Shown: positions 7,117-16,018 of the stretch, one piece after another | Numbering within the stretch: position 1 is the first letter of the stretch | Layout: each line of letters begins with the position of its first letter | Source of the DNA: Desulfobacteraceae bacterium | GTDB taxonomy: Bacteria > Desulfobacterota > Desulfobacteria > Desulfobacterales > JACKCP01 | Direction: 5' to 3' | Assembly: GCA_020633955.1 (NCBI GenBank) | Contig: JACKCP010000005.1 | Span: 1 to 64,000, forward strand | DNA: 64,000 nucleotides | Made by a program: the position numbers and the translations under genes | The notes under the pieces: generated by a model | What the model was told of the DNA's origin: nothing | The model's input: the letters and a program-made list of their open reading frames with translations, nothing else | Database searches by the model: none

Positions 7117-9744
7117 TTGAGCGAGTATAAAAGAATTTATCTCGAAGATTACAAACCCTTTGAATATGATATTACCAATGTAGATTTATGGATAGATTTT
7201 TTTGATGATAAAACAATTGTCAGATCAAAGCTTGTTGTGAAAAGTAAAGAAAAGGGCAGTTTTTTACCCCTTGTTTTAAAAGGGGAGGAACTTGACACCT
7301 TGAGCATTTTGATTGATTCACGGCCTGCCTTGAAAAAAGAGTTTGAACTAAAAGATGGAGATCTTTTGATTTATCCCTCAAAAAATGATTTTTCAGTTGA
7401 AACAGTTTGCGAAATTCATCCTGAGAAAAATACTTCTCTTGAAGGAATTTACAAATCAGACGGATTTTTCTGCAGCCAGTGTGAGGCTGAAGGTTTCAGA
7501 AAAATTACCTGGCACCCAGACAGACCTGATGTTTTATCAGAGTTTACCTGTACTGTTTCAGGTGATTTTATAAAATATCCTGTTCTTTTGTCCAATGGTA
7601 ACCCTGTAAATAAAGGCATATTTGCCGATGGAAGACATTTTGTAAAATGGCATGATCCTTTTTTAAAACCTTCATATCTTTTTGCCGTTGTAGCAGGCGA
7701 TCTTTATTGTGTTGAGGACAACTACAAGACAATGTCTGGTAAAAATGTTGTTTTAAGACTTTTTACAGAACCTGAAAATAAGAAAAAATGTTTTCATGCA
7801 ATTAATTCCCTGAAAAAAGCAATGAAGTGGGATGAGGATGTTTTTTCAAGGGAATATGATCTTGATATTTATATGATTGTTGCAGTGAGGGCCTTTAATA
7901 TGGGAGCAATGGAAAATAAGGGTCTTAATATTTTTAATTCAAATTATGTGCTTGCAGATGAAAAAACAGGAACAGATGATGATTTTTTTAATATTGAATC
8001 TGTTGTTGCCCATGAGTATTTTCATAACTGGACAGGCAACAGGATAACCCTTGCAAACTGGTTTCAATTAAGTCTCAAGGAAGGACTTACGGTTTTCAGG
8101 GATCAGCTTTTTTCATCTGAGCAGGGTTATGGTCCTGTTTCAAGGATAAAAGATGTAAGAGCTCTTAAATCACGTCAGTTTTCTGAAGATGCCGGTCCTT
8201 TTTCCCATCCGGTAAGGCCTGAATCATATATTGAAATGAATAATTTTTATACTGCAACTGTTTATGAAAAAGGTGCTGAAATTATAAGAATGATTTATAA
8301 CTGGCTTGGGAGAGATGAGTTTCTTAAAGGAATGAATCTTTATTTTGATAAAAATGATCTAAAAGCCGTGACCTGCGAAACTTTTATTGATGCAATGTCA
8401 AAATCTTCTGGGCAGGATCTATTTAAGTTTATGAGGTGGTATGAGCAAAGCGGCACTCCCTGTTTAAAGTTTGATCTTGAGTTCAATGATGTGGAAAATA
8501 ATTTAAAGATTACAGCATATCAGGAAACTAATGAAACCGCAGGACAAAAGGAAAAACTCCCATTGCCAGTTCCTGTAAGAACAGCATTTTTTGATGAAAA
8601 TGGAAATCAGATTCAATTTAAAGTTAAGGGTGATGATGACTCAAAAAAAGAAACAGTATTTCTTCTTTTGGATTCAAAAAATGAATTTGTTGTAACAGGA
8701 ATAAATAAAAAGCCTGTTGCTTCAGTTTTAAGAGGATTTTCAGCACCTGTAAGATTTGACTGCGGATACAGTCTTGAAGATGATATTTTTCTTATGTCCC
8801 ATGACACAGATTACTTTAACAGATGGGATGCTTCCCAGAGGGTAATTTTTGGAACCATAGAAAAAATTTACAATCTTATGGAAAAAAATCATGACCCTTT
8901 TCTTGATGAAAAATTTTATGAAGGTTTCTCTTTTATAATAAATGACAGTTTTTGCGACAAATCAGTTATTGGAGAAATTTTGACCCTTCCCTCAGATTCT
9001 GATATCTGTCAGGAGCTTTTTAATTCAAAAATCAAAGTAAATCCCACAACTCTTAAGAAATCATCTTTTTTTGTGACAAGAAAGCTTGCAGAAAAATTTG
9101 AATCAAATTTTCTAAGTCTTGTTAAAGAAAATATTAGTAAGGAATATGTTTTTTCCAAAAATGAAATGTCAAAAAGGAAACTTAAAAATTCTGCATTAAT
9201 GTTTTTATCAAAACTTGATTACAGTGACTTTATTTATGATCTCTACAAAAAAGCTGATAATATGACAGATCTTACAATCTGTTTAAAGGCACTTGTTTCA
9301 TATGAAAATGAAAAATCAAATCTTGCGTTGAATGATTTTTATGAAAAATGGAAAAATGATGCTGTAGTAATGGATAAATGGTTTGCTGTTCAGGCTCAAA
9401 GTTCAGGTTCAAACACATTTGAAAATGTTTTGGCTTTGCTTGATCATCCTCTTTTTTCAATCAAAAATCCAAACAGGGTAAGATCTCTTATTGGAGTCTA
9501 TGCAAATAATTTTGAGGCATTTCACAGAAAAGACGGCAAAGGTTATGAATTTCTTTCTGATCACATATTAAAACTTTCTAAAATCAACCCCCAGATCGGC
9601 GCAAGGCTTGTATCCTATTTAAGTAATTACAAAAATTTTGATTCTGAAACTTCTTTGATGATGAAGGAAAGTCTTTTGAGAATTTATAATACCAAAAATT
9701 TGTCAAAGGATGTTTTTGAAATGGTTTCAAGAGCCTTGGCTTAA
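7117..9744 (+). CDS. pepN: Aminopeptidase N, M1 family
   Basis: Zinc aminopeptidase of 875 residues, essentially the length of E. coli PepN (870). It removes N-terminal residues from peptides in the cytoplasm; no signal peptide is present. The exopeptidase motif GAMENKG lies at 263-269. The zinc site is HEYFHNW with His299, Glu300 and His303, and the third ligand Glu322 in LKEGLT. The C-terminal half has the Ig-like and helical domains of the PepN subfamily. Translation starts at TTG 7117 behind a strong Shine-Dalgarno. The gene is divergent from the ftsK-like gene, sharing an intergenic region of about 160 bp, and converges with the CPBP protease gene. No operon partner. Confidence 0.96.
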   Translation: MSEYKRIYLEDYKPFEYDITNVDLWIDFFDDKTIVRSKLVVKSKEKGSFLPLVLKGEELDTLSILIDSRPALKKEFELKDGDLLIYPSKNDFSVETVCEIHPEKNTSLEGIYKSDGFFCSQCEAEGFRKITWHPDRPDVLSEFTCTVSGDFIKYPVLLSNGNPVNKGIFADGRHFVKWHDPFLKPSYLFAVVAGDLYCVEDNYKTMSGKNVVLRLFTEPENKKKCFHAINSLKKAMKWDEDVFSREYDLDIYMIVAVRAFNMGAMENKGLNIFNSNYVLADEKTGTDDDFFNIESVVAHEYFHNWTGNRITLANWFQLSLKEGLTVFRDQLFSSEQGYGPVSRIKDVRALKSRQFSEDAGPFSHPVRPESYIEMNNFYTATVYEKGAEIIRMIYNWLGRDEFLKGMNLYFDKNDLKAVTCETFIDAMSKSSGQDLFKFMRWYEQSGTPCLKFDLEFNDVENNLKITAYQETNETAGQKEKLPLPVPVRTAFFDENGNQIQFKVKGDDDSKKETVFLLLDSKNEFVVTGINKKPVASVLRGFSAPVRFDCGYSLEDDIFLMSHDTDYFNRWDASQRVIFGTIEKIYNLMEKNHDPFLDEKFYEGFSFIINDSFCDKSVIGEILTLPSDSDICQELFNSKIKVNPTTLKKSSFFVTRKLAEKFESNFLSLVKENISKEYVFSKNEMSKRKLKNSALMFLSKLDYSDFIYDLYKKADNMTDLTICLKALVSYENEKSNLALNDFYEKWKNDAVVMDKWFAVQAQSSGSNTFENVLALLDHPLFSIKNPNRVRSLIGVYANNFEAFHRKDGKGYEFLSDHILKLSKINPQIGARLVSYLSNYKNFDSETSLMMKESLLRIYNTKNLSKDVFEMVSRALA

Positions 9745-9777
9745 TTGATGATTGGAAAAATAACAGCATCAGTCCTT

Positions 9778-10452
9778 TTAGAAAAAACCTGTTTTTAAAA
9801 GATATGGAACTGAAAAAATAAATAAATTGCCTGTTATGTGAATAATGCATGGAACAAAAATATTTTTTGTAAATTCATATGAACAGGCAAATAAAATTCC
9901 ACCTGCAAATTGTACTGCAGGCATATTTCCACCCTTAAAATGAAACAGTGCAAAAATGGCTGAGCTTGTTATTATGGAAAAAATTATTTTTTGGTTTTGT
10001 CTTATATAATTGTATAAAATACCTCTGAAAAAAAATTCTTCAGCAATTGGACCTGCAATTACGCCGGTAAGTACTAAAAATATAAGATCTTTTCCTTTAA
10101 AAAGATTATCCGATGAAAAAAAAAGCAAAATATTTAAGCTGAAAAAAAATAATAAGATAAAATAAATTATGAAAAATAAAATTCCTGTGCATGCTGAAAT
10201 AATAATCCCGTATTTTAATCCGTGAAGCAGGTAATTTAATTTAAAAAAAGAAGTTTTTTTAGCAAATAAAAAAAACAAGCAGATAACAAGTAAATCCAAA
10301 ATTCTTAAAATAAAAGTTTTTTCAAGAATTGAAAATGTATAAAATATTTTGGTTCCGTAAAATTCAATCAGAAAAAAAAGTAAAAATATCAGAAAAATTT
10401 CTCTAAGTTTTATTTTAAAAGAATCTTTTTGCAGAAATTGAAGGCGTACCAT
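9778..10452 (-). CDS. CPBP-family intramembrane metalloprotease
   Basis: Polytopic membrane protein of 224 residues. It has the three signature motifs of the CPBP (CAAX-protease/bacteriocin-processing, Abi) family: EEFFFRG with Glu138, Glu139 and Arg143; the FALFH motif with His171; and HITGN with His205 and Asn209. About six hydrophobic segments are visible. The family are glutamate intramembrane proteases that cleave prenylated or peptide substrates; the substrate here is unknown. It overlaps the end of the upstream membrane-protein gene by 43 nt and is the last gene of a minus-strand group with it and the gamma-carbonic-anhydrase-like gene, so function may be linked to that membrane protein. 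Alternative starts a few codons downstream are possible. Confidence 0.85.
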   Translation of the reverse strand: MVRLQFLQKDSFKIKLREIFLIFLLFFLIEFYGTKIFYTFSILEKTFILRILDLLVICLFFLFAKKTSFFKLNYLLHGLKYGIIISACTGILFFIIYFILLFFFSLNILLFFSSDNLFKGKDLIFLVLTGVIAGPIAEEFFFRGILYNYIRQNQKIIFSIITSSAIFALFHFKGGNMPAVQFAGGILFACSYEFTKNIFVPCIIHITGNLFIFSVPYLLKTGFF

Positions 10453-11852
10453 TGCACATACCAGTCTTTTATTAGTTTGAAGTCAGATTTTAGAAATAAG
10501 GAAGTTTTTATGTAAAGCCTCTGGTTTAAGGGGGAAACTGAACCAAGTTTTTGATAAGCCTTGCATCTTACATTAATATTTTTGTCCTTTGTTTTTTTTA
10601 TTATTTTTTCAAGGTCATCAAGATTGTTTATGTTAAAATTTAATACAGCCCATAATCTTTCCCCATCATAGGATGAATTTAAACATTTTTCAGGAATTAA
10701 AATCTTTAATTTGTTGTTATATGCGTATTTTAGAGCTTCAATTCTAGTGAATTTGTTTTTGGCTGAAAGATTTTGTTCAAGTGTTAAGTCTTGATTAAAA
10801 TATGTTTTTGTTAAAGGAAAAAACAATAAATAAACAACTATAATAAAAGCTAAAGATGCCAGAATATCAATAAATTTAGTGGCAGGGACAAAACCAAATA
10901 AAAAATTAAAAAATGAAATCAACGTATAAAAAATTAAAAAAGGCAAAAAAAACAGAAATCCTGCAAGTGTTGTTTTTTTTAAAATGTTTTTTTCTTTTTT
11001 ATTTGAAATACTGATAAAAATTTTTTCATAGTCAGATAAAAAAACTTTATAATCAAAAACATATTTTTTTCCAGCAGATAAAATTATAATGTTTTTATTT
11101 TGCTTAAATAATTTAATATCTTTTTGCATTTGATGATTTTTTAATTCAAAATAATTATATTTTTTTAAAATGGAATTTATTTTATTTTCTTCATCCCTTG
11201 TAAATCCTTTTATTTCAAATACTTTAAGCTGGCTTTGCAAAGGTGTTTTTATTATTTCAGCTGGGTAGAGGGTAAATTTGTAATAAAAATTATTTATGGA
11301 TTTACCAATAAAATTTGTGAGAAGAACTCTGTCTCTGAAATCTGAAAAAAAACTGTCTCCTTTGTATAAAAAAGGGATAAGAGCCATAAAAATAAGGGGC
11401 AAAATATAAATCCTTGAAAAATAAATTTTATATTTTAATTTGACTGTAAGAACAAAGCACAAAATACTGGAAATAAGATTTATTGAATAATTCTTAAGTA
11501 AAAAGGCCGTAAAAATTAAGATAATCATATACATAAAAAGTAAATATGATTTGATATTTTTGAATTTTAAATAGAAAAATCCTGCAATAATCCCTGCAAA
11601 AATAAAAAAAAGTCCTGCTGTTAAAGTAAAAAAAAGGGCTGAATAAATTGCAGTTGAAATGTATTCAAGGCCTTTTGCTGCAAAACAGCAGGGGCTTATA
11701 AAAAAATCTGTGTGAGTTAATATTGCCTTTGATTTTTGTGCAATCTCAAGATTTGACTTGAAAATTATTATTGTCCATATCAAATGCTCAGTCAAAAGAC
11801 CTGATGCAACAACTAAAAAAAAACTTAAATTTTTTCTATTTCTCAAGTTCAA
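10410..11852 (-). CDS. Multipass membrane protein with helical C-terminal domain, unknown
   Basis: I do not recognise this 480-residue protein. The N-terminal 170 residues hold about five hydrophobic segments. A soluble stretch follows (about 185-290, containing a DEENKINSILKKYN helix), then two more hydrophobic segments (about 295-355). The C-terminal 115 residues resemble one or two HEAT-like helical pairs (NNLDDLEKIIKKTKDKNINVR.. is the recognisable core). It is very AT-rich and rich in Lys, Phe and Ile. The start overlaps the end of the upstream gamma-carbonic-anhydrase-like gene by 17 nt, and its own end overlaps the CPBP protease gene, so the three are probably co-transcribed. HEAT-like tails suggest a protein-interaction role; nothing more can be said. 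Confidence 0.65.
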   Translation of the reverse strand: MNLRNRKNLSFFLVVASGLLTEHLIWTIIIFKSNLEIAQKSKAILTHTDFFISPCCFAAKGLEYISTAIYSALFFTLTAGLFFIFAGIIAGFFYLKFKNIKSYLLFMYMIILIFTAFLLKNYSINLISSILCFVLTVKLKYKIYFSRIYILPLIFMALIPFLYKGDSFFSDFRDRVLLTNFIGKSINNFYYKFTLYPAEIIKTPLQSQLKVFEIKGFTRDEENKINSILKKYNYFELKNHQMQKDIKLFKQNKNIIILSAGKKYVFDYKVFLSDYEKIFISISNKKEKNILKKTTLAGFLFFLPFLIFYTLISFFNFLFGFVPATKFIDILASLAFIIVVYLLFFPLTKTYFNQDLTLEQNLSAKNKFTRIEALKYAYNNKLKILIPEKCLNSSYDGERLWAVLNFNINNLDDLEKIIKKTKDKNINVRCKAYQKLGSVSPLNQRLYIKTSLFLKSDFKLIKDWYVQWYAFNFCKKILLK

Positions 11853-12360
11853 GATATCTATCCTTGAGCATGGAATAATGATCTGCAGACTGTTTTATTA
11901 ATTCAAGAATGGCTGGGTCTAAATTTTTTTTTATTTTTGCAGGTGCTCCGGCTGCCAGGGAAAATTCAGGAATAATTGTGTTTTCAAGAACAACAGCACC
12001 AGCAGCTATTATTGACCCTTTTTTTATAACGGCATTATTCATTATTGTTGCGCCCATTCCTATTAAAACATTGTCTTCGACAGTACAGCCGTGAACAACT
12101 GCATTGTGTCCTATAGTAACGTTGTTTCCGATTGTCAGAGGGCTCCCCTTGTCACAATGCAAAACTGAATTGTCCTGAATGTTTGTATTTTCTCCGATTG
12201 ATATTTTGTCCATGTCCGCTCTGATTACTGTATTAAACCAGACAGAAGAGTTTTTACCAATAGTTGTATTTCCAATTACAATCGAGCCCTTGGCCAAAAA
12301 AGTTTTTTCATTAATTACTGGTGTTATTTTATTAAATGCAACAAGATTCAATTTATTCAC
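11836..12360 (-). CDS. Gamma-carbonic-anhydrase-like hexapeptide-repeat protein
   Basis: Left-handed beta-helix protein of 174 residues, trimeric in the family. Hexapeptide repeats run through most of it (VIGNTTIG, ISIGENTNIQ, TIGNNVTIGHNAVVHG, VLIGMGATI). The family's zinc His residues are visible in VLHCD and GHNAVVHG, and VIRADMD matches the conserved Arg-Asp region. Relatives (YrdA/CaiE/PaaY) are metal-dependent hydrolases, thioesterases or carbonic anhydrases, so the exact reaction is open. I chose GTG at 12360, which places the protein start where relatives begin; an ATG at 12423 would add 21 atypical residues. Neither has a convincing Shine-Dalgarno. First gene of a three-gene minus-strand group. 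Confidence 0.85.
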   Translation of the reverse strand: MNKLNLVAFNKITPVINEKTFLAKGSIVIGNTTIGKNSSVWFNTVIRADMDKISIGENTNIQDNSVLHCDKGSPLTIGNNVTIGHNAVVHGCTVEDNVLIGMGATIMNNAVIKKGSIIAAGAVVLENTIIPEFSLAAGAPAKIKKNLDPAILELIKQSADHYSMLKDRYLELEK

Positions 12361-12469
12361 CTTATAATTTGTTTGACGAACAATGTTTATAAATATAAAA
12401 TAACCATACGAGTTTAAAATCATTTGTTTTCATATCACAGAACAGAAATCAAGATAATTTAAAATTTAA

Positions 12470-12496
12470 ATGATTCTTCAATATGGAAAGAATCAT
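12470..12496. promoter_or_regulatory. Perfect 9-bp inverted repeat in a divergent promoter region
   Basis: ATGATTCTT (12470-12478) is repeated inverted as AAGAATCAT (12488-12496) with a 9-nt spacer, between the divergent gamma-carbonic-anhydrase-like and GAF genes. The spacing suits a dimeric regulator site; no poly-T follows, so it is not an obvious terminator. Function is inferred from position only. Confidence 0.35.
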
Positions 12497-12553
12497 GAGA
12501 GAAATAAAATCATCAAGTTTTATTAAATATTTAATTCAAGGGGTATTCAGCTT

Positions 12554-13126
12554 ATGGCAGGTAAACCTGATGCAAGAATTCAACTAAGGGAATTCAAGGC
12601 AATCAGCTATGCAATTTCAACCTATGAAGATTTAAGTATGCTGCAAAGGCATCTTGTTGAAGGTGTTTGCAGTGCTTTCAGAGTTAAGGCTTGTTCAATC
12701 AAGCTTTATGATGATCGTGAGAAAGAACTTTTCAGGGTTGCAAGCTGCGGGCTGAGCCGTAATTACCTTAAAAATGAACCGATAATCGTCCAGGGTGAAA
12801 ACCAGGAATGTCTAAATGGTGAAGTTATTTTTTATGAGGATATCAGAAAAGACAAAAGAGTCATAAACCCTGAGGCCGCAGAAAAGGAGGGGATTGTTTC
12901 AATGCTTTCTGTTCCTATAAAATATGGCCGTGCGGTTCTTGGGGTTTTGAAAATGTATCATGATGCACCGTGGATTCTTCATGAAGATGATCTTGATGCA
13001 TTCACTGTTTTTGCAAGGCATCTCGGGTTGAGGATAGAATATACCGGGCTAAGAAATTTTTTTGAAACAGTAAAGGCTGCCGCAGGAAGTCTGCCATTAA
13101 GAATGTTAGAGGATATTGTTTTATGA
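12554..13126 (+). CDS. Stand-alone GAF-domain protein
   Basis: A 190-residue cytoplasmic protein consisting almost wholly of one GAF domain (about 20-165). It shows the central sheet pattern CSIKLYDDREKELFRVAS and the characteristic SMLSVPIKYGRAVLGVLKMY. There is no output domain, so it probably signals by contacting a partner. It overlaps the downstream kinase-like gene by 4 nt, and a universal stress gene follows, so the three form one unit. GAF domains bind small molecules such as cyclic nucleotides, haem or flavin; the ligand is not predictable. The ATG at 12554 has AAGGGG about 11 nt upstream. Confidence 0.85.
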   Translation: MAGKPDARIQLREFKAISYAISTYEDLSMLQRHLVEGVCSAFRVKACSIKLYDDREKELFRVASCGLSRNYLKNEPIIVQGENQECLNGEVIFYEDIRKDKRVINPEAAEKEGIVSMLSVPIKYGRAVLGVLKMYHDAPWILHEDDLDAFTVFARHLGLRIEYTGLRNFFETVKAAAGSLPLRMLEDIVL

Positions 13127-14031
13127 CAAAATTTAATCTGGTACACGATACCAGTGATTTTTTTGCCATAGAAACAGGTGATGTCATAGTCCTGGATGGC
13201 AGAGAATTTGAGGTCACGGGAAATGAAAAAGAAAGAAGATTTGGTGTTGAAGACCCGAAATTCTGGGTTAAAAGAGTAATTGAAAAAGAAAGCGGAGAAA
13301 GAAAACTTGCCAAGCTTACCTACTTTGAAGATTTTATGACTTCAATCGGCGGGGCAAAGATTAAATGTTTCAGAAGTCCTGAAAAAGAAGGTAAAATTCT
13401 AGAGCTTATAAAGGGACATCCCTTCTTCATGCAGGGCGAGGTGTTCTGGGATACTCAGAATAATAATATCAGGGTTCTTGATATTGTAAGGGGTGCAAAC
13501 TTTTTTGTTTTTATGGAGCAGTATCAGAGAATGCCCCATGAAAAATATTTTAATGAAATACTTCCAGGTATTCTTGAAAAGCTTTTAAAGGCTTTTGAGG
13601 CAATAAGAGTGCTTCATCTTAATGGCTTCAAGCATGGAGATATAAGAAATGATCACATAATAGTTGAAAGAAAAACAGGCAATTATGTCTGGATAGATTT
13701 TGATTATGATTATGACTCTCCTGAAAATCCCTACAGCCTTGATCTTTTTGGCATTGGAAACATCATACTCTATGCTGTAGGTAAAGGATTTCATAATCTT
13801 TATATGATAAAAAACGATACATATACATATGGAGATTTTTTTGAAAAAGTTGAAGAAGGTGATTTTTCTCTTCTTGACAGAAGCAGGTTCGTAAATTTGA
13901 GAAAATTGCACCCCTATATTCCAAGAATGCTTAACGATATTTTGCTTCATTTTTCCAAAGGAACTCCAATTTATTATGAATTTATTGATGAAATATTAGA
14001 ATCCCTCAAGGGATATTTAAGGTCCCTTTAA
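13123..14031 (+). CDS. Protein-kinase-like phosphotransferase
   Basis: A 302-residue protein with a eukaryotic-like kinase fold. The catalytic loop is HGDIRNDHI (171-179), with Asp173 as the base and Asn177; the metal-binding DFG equivalent is DFD at 192-194 (WIDFDYDYD). Candidate ATP-lysine residues lie in KLAKLTYFE (about 61-69). The N-terminal lobe is atypical and no glycine loop is obvious. Spacing between the two motifs is as in active kinases of the RIO/LPS-kinase/aminoglycoside-kinase type, so activity is plausible but the substrate (protein, sugar or small molecule) is unknown. It is translationally coupled to the GAF gene upstream and 16 nt from the UspA gene downstream, suggesting a stress-responsive phosphorylation unit. 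Confidence 0.75.
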   Translation: MTKFNLVHDTSDFFAIETGDVIVLDGREFEVTGNEKERRFGVEDPKFWVKRVIEKESGERKLAKLTYFEDFMTSIGGAKIKCFRSPEKEGKILELIKGHPFFMQGEVFWDTQNNNIRVLDIVRGANFFVFMEQYQRMPHEKYFNEILPGILEKLLKAFEAIRVLHLNGFKHGDIRNDHIIVERKTGNYVWIDFDYDYDSPENPYSLDLFGIGNIILYAVGKGFHNLYMIKNDTYTYGDFFEKVEEGDFSLLDRSRFVNLRKLHPYIPRMLNDILLHFSKGTPIYYEFIDEILESLKGYLRSL

Positions 14032-14047
14032 AATTTAGGAGGAAGTT

Positions 14048-14494
14048 TTGAAAAATAAAATTCTTGTGCCAGTAAACAACTATGAAACTTCCAAGGCGGT
14101 TTTGAATTATTTGATAGGCCTTAGCCTTTGTCCTGATAAGGCAGAAGTAACCCTTCTTCATATTCTGAGAATACCTTCGGGCGGTGAAGAACTTATGGGG
14201 AAAAGGTATATGCAAAAAGAGCCTGAAAAAGTCAAGTCTCTTATGGTTGAAGCAAGGGAAGAACTTGTCATTGCCGGTTTTAATGACAGTTCAATCCATA
14301 CAGAGGTTACTCAGGGACAGTTTGCAACTGTTGCCGACGGGATAATCGATTACTTTAAAAAAAACCATCACACAATGGTTGTGATTGGAAGAAAAAAACT
14401 TTCTAAAGCTGAAGAATTTGTTTTAGGAGATGTAAGTATTAAGCTTGTAAGAGCATTGGAAAATACAGCAGTTATTGTTGTTAAAACAATTTAG
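14048..14494 (+). CDS. Universal stress protein (UspA family)
   Basis: A 148-residue single-domain UspA protein. It begins KNKILVPVNNYETSKAVLNY, and the helix and strand order matches the family through VVIGRKKLSKAEEF to the terminal TAVIVV strand. The usual ATP motif G-2x-G-9x-G(S/T) is only partly recognisable, so it may be of the non-nucleotide-binding kind. Translation starts at TTG 14048 preceded by AGGAGGAA at 14037-14044, a near-ideal ribosome site. It is the third gene of the GAF / kinase-like / Usp unit. Such proteins form dimers and act in starvation and redox stress. Confidence 0.85.
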   Translation: MKNKILVPVNNYETSKAVLNYLIGLSLCPDKAEVTLLHILRIPSGGEELMGKRYMQKEPEKVKSLMVEAREELVIAGFNDSSIHTEVTQGQFATVADGIIDYFKKNHHTMVVIGRKKLSKAEEFVLGDVSIKLVRALENTAVIVVKTI

Positions 14495-14518
14495 TTTCTA
14501 TGGAATCTAAGACGATAT

Positions 14519-14613
14519 TTATTTGATTCGAAATTGAATTCTTAAATACTTAAGTATCTGCAGGGTGAATTTCCATTTGATCAGGGAAATAATTTAGTTT
14601 TCGTTTAATCAGC
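14519..14613. repeat. R2 element, degenerate short copy
   Basis: This fills the gap between the convergent usp and VWA genes. The left end TTGATTCGAAATTGAATTCTT resembles the R2 terminus TGATTGnnCGAAAACnnGAA; the right end carries TTTTCGTTTAATCAGCAG, its inverted counterpart (other copies read CTTTCGTTCAGCAG). The interior is shorter than in the 58335 copy. Confidence 0.45.
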
Positions 14614-14630
14614 AGTTTGAATATTTATAA

Positions 14631-16016
14631 TTAAAGAATCAAATCTTCGATAAAATCAAATAACTGATTAAGGTTCTGACATGGTCTTACTTCATTGACG
14701 TGGGCTTTGTATGTATACATTTCACTGTCACCAGTGTCCCAAGTGTTAAGTGGCTCAGGATTAAGCCAGATTATTCTTTTGCACTTTGCCCTCATTTCTT
14801 CAAGAATTTCCGAATGGGGGTTCATATAATTTGATCTCGCATCTCCAATTATGATAAGCGTTGTTTTTGAATTGAGTTCATGTATATGATTGTTTTTAAA
14901 ATCTGAAAAAGTTTCGCCATAATCAGTTGGCACGTCATATTCAATATCTGCTTCTGACATTATTTTATCGATTGCATCATTGATCTGGTTTTTATCAAAA
15001 ATATCAGTAACATCACAGACGCCTGATACAAAAACATAACTTTTTACTCTTGAAAAGCAATCCTGAAGAGAGAACAGTATGTTGAGCATAAATCTTGCTG
15101 CTGACCAGACAGAACCGGAAATATCACAGAGTGTGACTATTTTTCCTTTCCTTAAAGGTTTGTTTTTATAATGAATATTCACTGGGACACCTTGAAACTT
15201 ATTTGCGTCTTTCAGGGTCTTTTTTATATCAAGTACACCTTTGTTTCTGGACATGAATCTTCTTGAAGCTATGTCTTTAAGTTTTTTTACAAGCTGATCA
15301 ATAACTTCTCTTGTAAGTTCAATTTCATCTGGCGTAAGGTTTGAAAAAGGCTTTTCTCCAATATTTTTGTATTTTTTATCTGTATTTTTTATATCTTTAA
15401 GCCCAACGTTCTCAGGTCTTGGTTCTTTTGTTAAAATTTCATAGGCCTTGTCCAGCATTTTTGCAAAATGCTGTTCAACACTTTCCCTTGTCTCAGGCTG
15501 TGCATTTTCCCCAAAACCTTTAACAAGCTCAAGAACCCTGCTTCTGAGTTTATTTATCTTTAGCATGACATCAAGCCTTAATGCCAGTTGCCCCATATTT
15601 GATTTTAATGCAGCCTGTTGTTTTTCAACTCTTGTATGTATATCTGTTATCTCACCGAGATAATCGTGGGGATCTCCTGACAGAAACTCCATTAAAACAT
15701 CAAGTATTGGATCATCGCTTTGAAGAGCAAAGCTTTTAAGTTCCTCAAGAATTTTATTTTTAATATCCAGGTCTTCACTTACTTCTGTTTCCACTTTAAT
15801 TGCCATATCGTGGAAGTAAAGATTGTAAAGAGCTTCAAATCTTGGATTATCCCTTTGGGTCTTTACAAAATTTGTTTTAAGAACAGTTTTAAAAGACGCC
15901 TCGTCTGTTGGATCAATAAGTTTAAGATGTTCAACACAGTCGAGGGTCTGGGATGTTGAAATATAAAAATTTGATACTCTGCAGCACGCAGTAAATTTCA
16001 GGATGGTTTCAAGCAT
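14631..16016 (-). CDS. VWA-domain protein, CoxE/YehP-like
   Basis: A 461-residue cytoplasmic protein. The N-terminal two thirds is helical. The C-terminal third is a von Willebrand A domain whose MIDAS motif is DISGS at 298-302 (GKIVTLCDISGSVWS), followed by TLIIIGDARSNY, the second metal-site strand. It lies 2 nt downstream of a MoxR-type AAA+ ATPase, and the pair is the standard MoxR-VWA arrangement. In characterised members the ATPase uses the VWA protein as a substrate adaptor to insert metals or remodel enzymes. No client enzyme such as a dehydrogenase lies next to it here, so the target is unknown. Confidence 0.88.
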   Translation of the reverse strand: MLETILKFTACCRVSNFYISTSQTLDCVEHLKLIDPTDEASFKTVLKTNFVKTQRDNPRFEALYNLYFHDMAIKVETEVSEDLDIKNKILEELKSFALQSDDPILDVLMEFLSGDPHDYLGEITDIHTRVEKQQAALKSNMGQLALRLDVMLKINKLRSRVLELVKGFGENAQPETRESVEQHFAKMLDKAYEILTKEPRPENVGLKDIKNTDKKYKNIGEKPFSNLTPDEIELTREVIDQLVKKLKDIASRRFMSRNKGVLDIKKTLKDANKFQGVPVNIHYKNKPLRKGKIVTLCDISGSVWSAARFMLNILFSLQDCFSRVKSYVFVSGVCDVTDIFDKNQINDAIDKIMSEADIEYDVPTDYGETFSDFKNNHIHELNSKTTLIIIGDARSNYMNPHSEILEEMRAKCKRIIWLNPEPLNTWDTGDSEMYTYKAHVNEVRPCQNLNQLFDFIEDLIL

Positions 16017-16018
16017 TT

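Noticed and set aside
13585..13950. 121-residue frame antisense to the kinase-like gene
   Set aside because: It mirrors a gene with clear kinase motifs, has no family resemblance, and no ribosome site was seen.
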